From: an uncultured Bacilli bacterium
Lineage (GTDB): Bacteria > Bacillota_I > Bacilli_A > RF39 > UBA660
DNA length: 64,000 bases
Direction of reading: 5' to 3'
Assembly (NCBI GenBank): GCA_934102215.1
Contig: CAKOSH010000001.1
Coordinates: forward strand, 186,001 to 250,000
The notes under the pieces are model-generated. The model saw only the letters and a list, made by a program, of their open reading frames with translations, made no database searches and was not told the DNA's origin. Of the stretch, positions 62,671 to 64,000 are shown piece by piece (the first letter of the stretch is position 1; every line of letters begins with the position of its first letter). A program made the translations under genes and the position numbers.

Positions 62671-64000
62671 ATGTGTGGAATTGTAGGTTATAAGGGAAAA
62701 AGAAATGTAAAAGATGTTCTTGTTGAAGGATTATCAACATTAGAATATAGAGGTTATGATTCTGCTGGTATAGCAGTTCTTGATAATAATAAAGTAAGAA
62801 TTGTTAAATCAATAGGTAAAATAGAAAATCTAAGAAATAAACTAAAGAAATATATATTCAATAATACAACATGTGGTATAGCACATACTAGATGGGCTAC
62901 TCATGGGAAAGTAACTGAAACAAATTGTCATCCTCATAAAGTAGGAAGAGTAACAGTTGCTCATAATGGTATAGTTGAAAATTATAAATTATTAGAAAGT
63001 GAACTTAAAGGATATAAATTTATAAGTGATACTGATAGTGAAAGAATAGCTGCTTTAATTGATTCAAATTATAATGGTGATAATGAACTTGAAGCTATAG
63101 AAAAATCTATTGAAGAAATGAGCGGTAGTTACGCTCTTGCGATAATGTTTGAAGGCAAAGATAAAATATATGGTGTTCGTAAAGATGCTCCATTAATTGT
63201 AGGTATTGGTGATAATGAATATTTCTTATCAAGCGATATATCAGCAATATTACCATATACTCATAAATATATTGTTCTTGATGATAAAGAAATAGTTGAA
63301 ATAGATAAAGAATGTAATATTTATTACAATGGAGTAATACTTGATAAAGAAATACTTACTGCTGATTTTGATATGGAAAGTGCTCAAAAAGATGGATATA
63401 ATCATTTTATGCTTAAAGAGATTCATGATCAAATTGAATTAAGTAAAAAATTATATTCAGTATATCTTGAAAATGATATGATTAGTGATAAAGTTATTGA
63501 TATTACTAAATATAAACGTATTGATTTTGTAGCTTGTGGAAGTGCTTATCATGCTGCATTAGTAGGTAAATATTTTGCTGATAAGTATTGTACTACTAAA
63601 GACTTTTATGTAAATGTATATGCATCTAGTGAATACAGATATACTAATCATTATTTTGATAATGATGTTCTTGTAGTTTTCTTATCACAAAGTGGTGAAA
63701 CAGCGGATACTTTAGCATGTCTTCGTATGGTTAAAGAAGAAGGTGTTGATACTTTAGCTATAGTTAATGTTATATCTTCAACAATTGCAAGAGAAGCTAA
63801 ATATATAATGCCTATGCTTGCTGGACCTGAAATATGTGTTGCGACTACTAAAGGATTCTTTAGTCAAAGTTATTTATGCAGCTTACTTATGCTTAAATAT
63901 ATGTATAAGAAAAATATTATCAATAAAGATGAAGTTGATAGAATACTAAAAGAATTTATTAAATTACCTAAGTATGTTGAAAAAGTTATCAACATTGATT
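62671..64000 (+). CDS. glmS: Glutamine-fructose-6-phosphate aminotransferase (GlmS), 3' truncated by window
   Basis: First 443 codons present; the frame runs off the window end. Makes glucosamine-6-phosphate for peptidoglycan and teichoic-acid sugars. N-terminal Ntn glutaminase begins with the catalytic M-C-G-I-V-G-Y; R-G-Y-D-S-A-G; the H-T-R-W-A-T-H-G motif. The isomerase SIS domain follows, with A-C-G-S-A-Y-H and S-Q-S-G-E-T-A-D. ATG is behind AAGGAG. The leader is under 100 nt with no room for a glmS ribozyme. Confidence 0.96.
   Translation, partial: MCGIVGYKGKRNVKDVLVEGLSTLEYRGYDSAGIAVLDNNKVRIVKSIGKIENLRNKLKKYIFNNTTCGIAHTRWATHGKVTETNCHPHKVGRVTVAHNGIVENYKLLESELKGYKFISDTDSERIAALIDSNYNGDNELEAIEKSIEEMSGSYALAIMFEGKDKIYGVRKDAPLIVGIGDNEYFLSSDISAILPYTHKYIVLDDKEIVEIDKECNIYYNGVILDKEILTADFDMESAQKDGYNHFMLKEIHDQIELSKKLYSVYLENDMISDKVIDITKYKRIDFVACGSAYHAALVGKYFADKYCTTKDFYVNVYASSEYRYTNHYFDNDVLVVFLSQSGETADTLACLRMVKEEGVDTLAIVNVISSTIAREAKYIMPMLAGPEICVATTKGFFSQSYLCSLLMLKYMYKKNIINKDEVDRILKEFIKLPKYVEKVINID

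Overview
The window comes from a very AT-rich, low-GC Gram-positive bacterium of the Bacillota. It has a cell wall (LTA synthase-type sulfatase, L,D-transpeptidase, FtsEX with an M23 hydrolase, WhiA), lipoproteins, CspA, long-form HPF, SecA with a zinc tail, and a LytTR/AgrC-type quorum system. UGA is used as a normal stop, and RF2 is encoded. The gene set would fit an uncultured, gut-associated Bacilli or Erysipelotrichia-like lineage, but that placement is inferred from gene content only.

Layout. 1-9.3 kb: end of a Cys-rich repeat surface protein, a zinc-ribbon/thioredoxin-like membrane protein, a LysM protein, a membrane protein, tRNA-Cys, a phosphoesterase, an LTA-synthase-like sulfatase coupled to an OGG-type DNA glycosylase, and an Ig/YkuD L,D-transpeptidase. 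9.3-13.2 kb: uracil permease-upp operon behind a leader terminator, then a PAP2 phosphatase coupled to a patatin-like lipase. 13.2-16.1 kb: agr-like system, with RR-HK on + and agrBD on -, convergent. 16.2-20.8 kb: csp, hpf and secA; the secA 3' end carries the scar of an inserted element with one metallopeptidase-like gene. 20.8-31 kb: nucleoside phosphorylase, HExxH proteins, an ABC transporter whose permease has a nonsense codon, M13 and S41 peptidases, several unknown proteins, and a membrane-anchored EF-Tu domain II-III protein. 31-49 kb: glycolipid glycosyltransferase, nucleotidyltransferase, beta-helix surface protein, lipoproteins, TPM protein, a paralogous pair of membrane proteins, Rrf2 regulator, VanZ, InlB-repeat protein, ABC exporter and CPBP protease. 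49-58.5 kb: housekeeping block with prfB, yitT-like, ftsE-ftsX-M23, whiA, clpP, uridine-kinase-like and gap.

58.6-62.6 kb holds the most striking system: a complete-looking diversity-generating retroelement (DGR). It consists of a membrane-anchored target protein with an internal dockerin-like segment and a C-terminal variable repeat (VR), hairpin elements, an Avd-like gene, a template repeat (TR) and a DGR-type reverse transcriptase. TR and VR are both 111 nt and differ at 23 positions; 22 of these are at TR adenines, the signature of adenine mutagenesis. The RT frame is cut by an in-frame UGA where the family usually has Gly, so the element may be newly disabled, read through, or active as a truncated RT. 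The window ends inside glmS.

Other points to check are an AgrD with a predicted six-residue ring, the EF-Tu-like protein without a G domain, the displaced secA tail with its terminator, and four genes whose ATG lies exactly 6 nt after an extended -10 box (predicted leaderless mRNAs).
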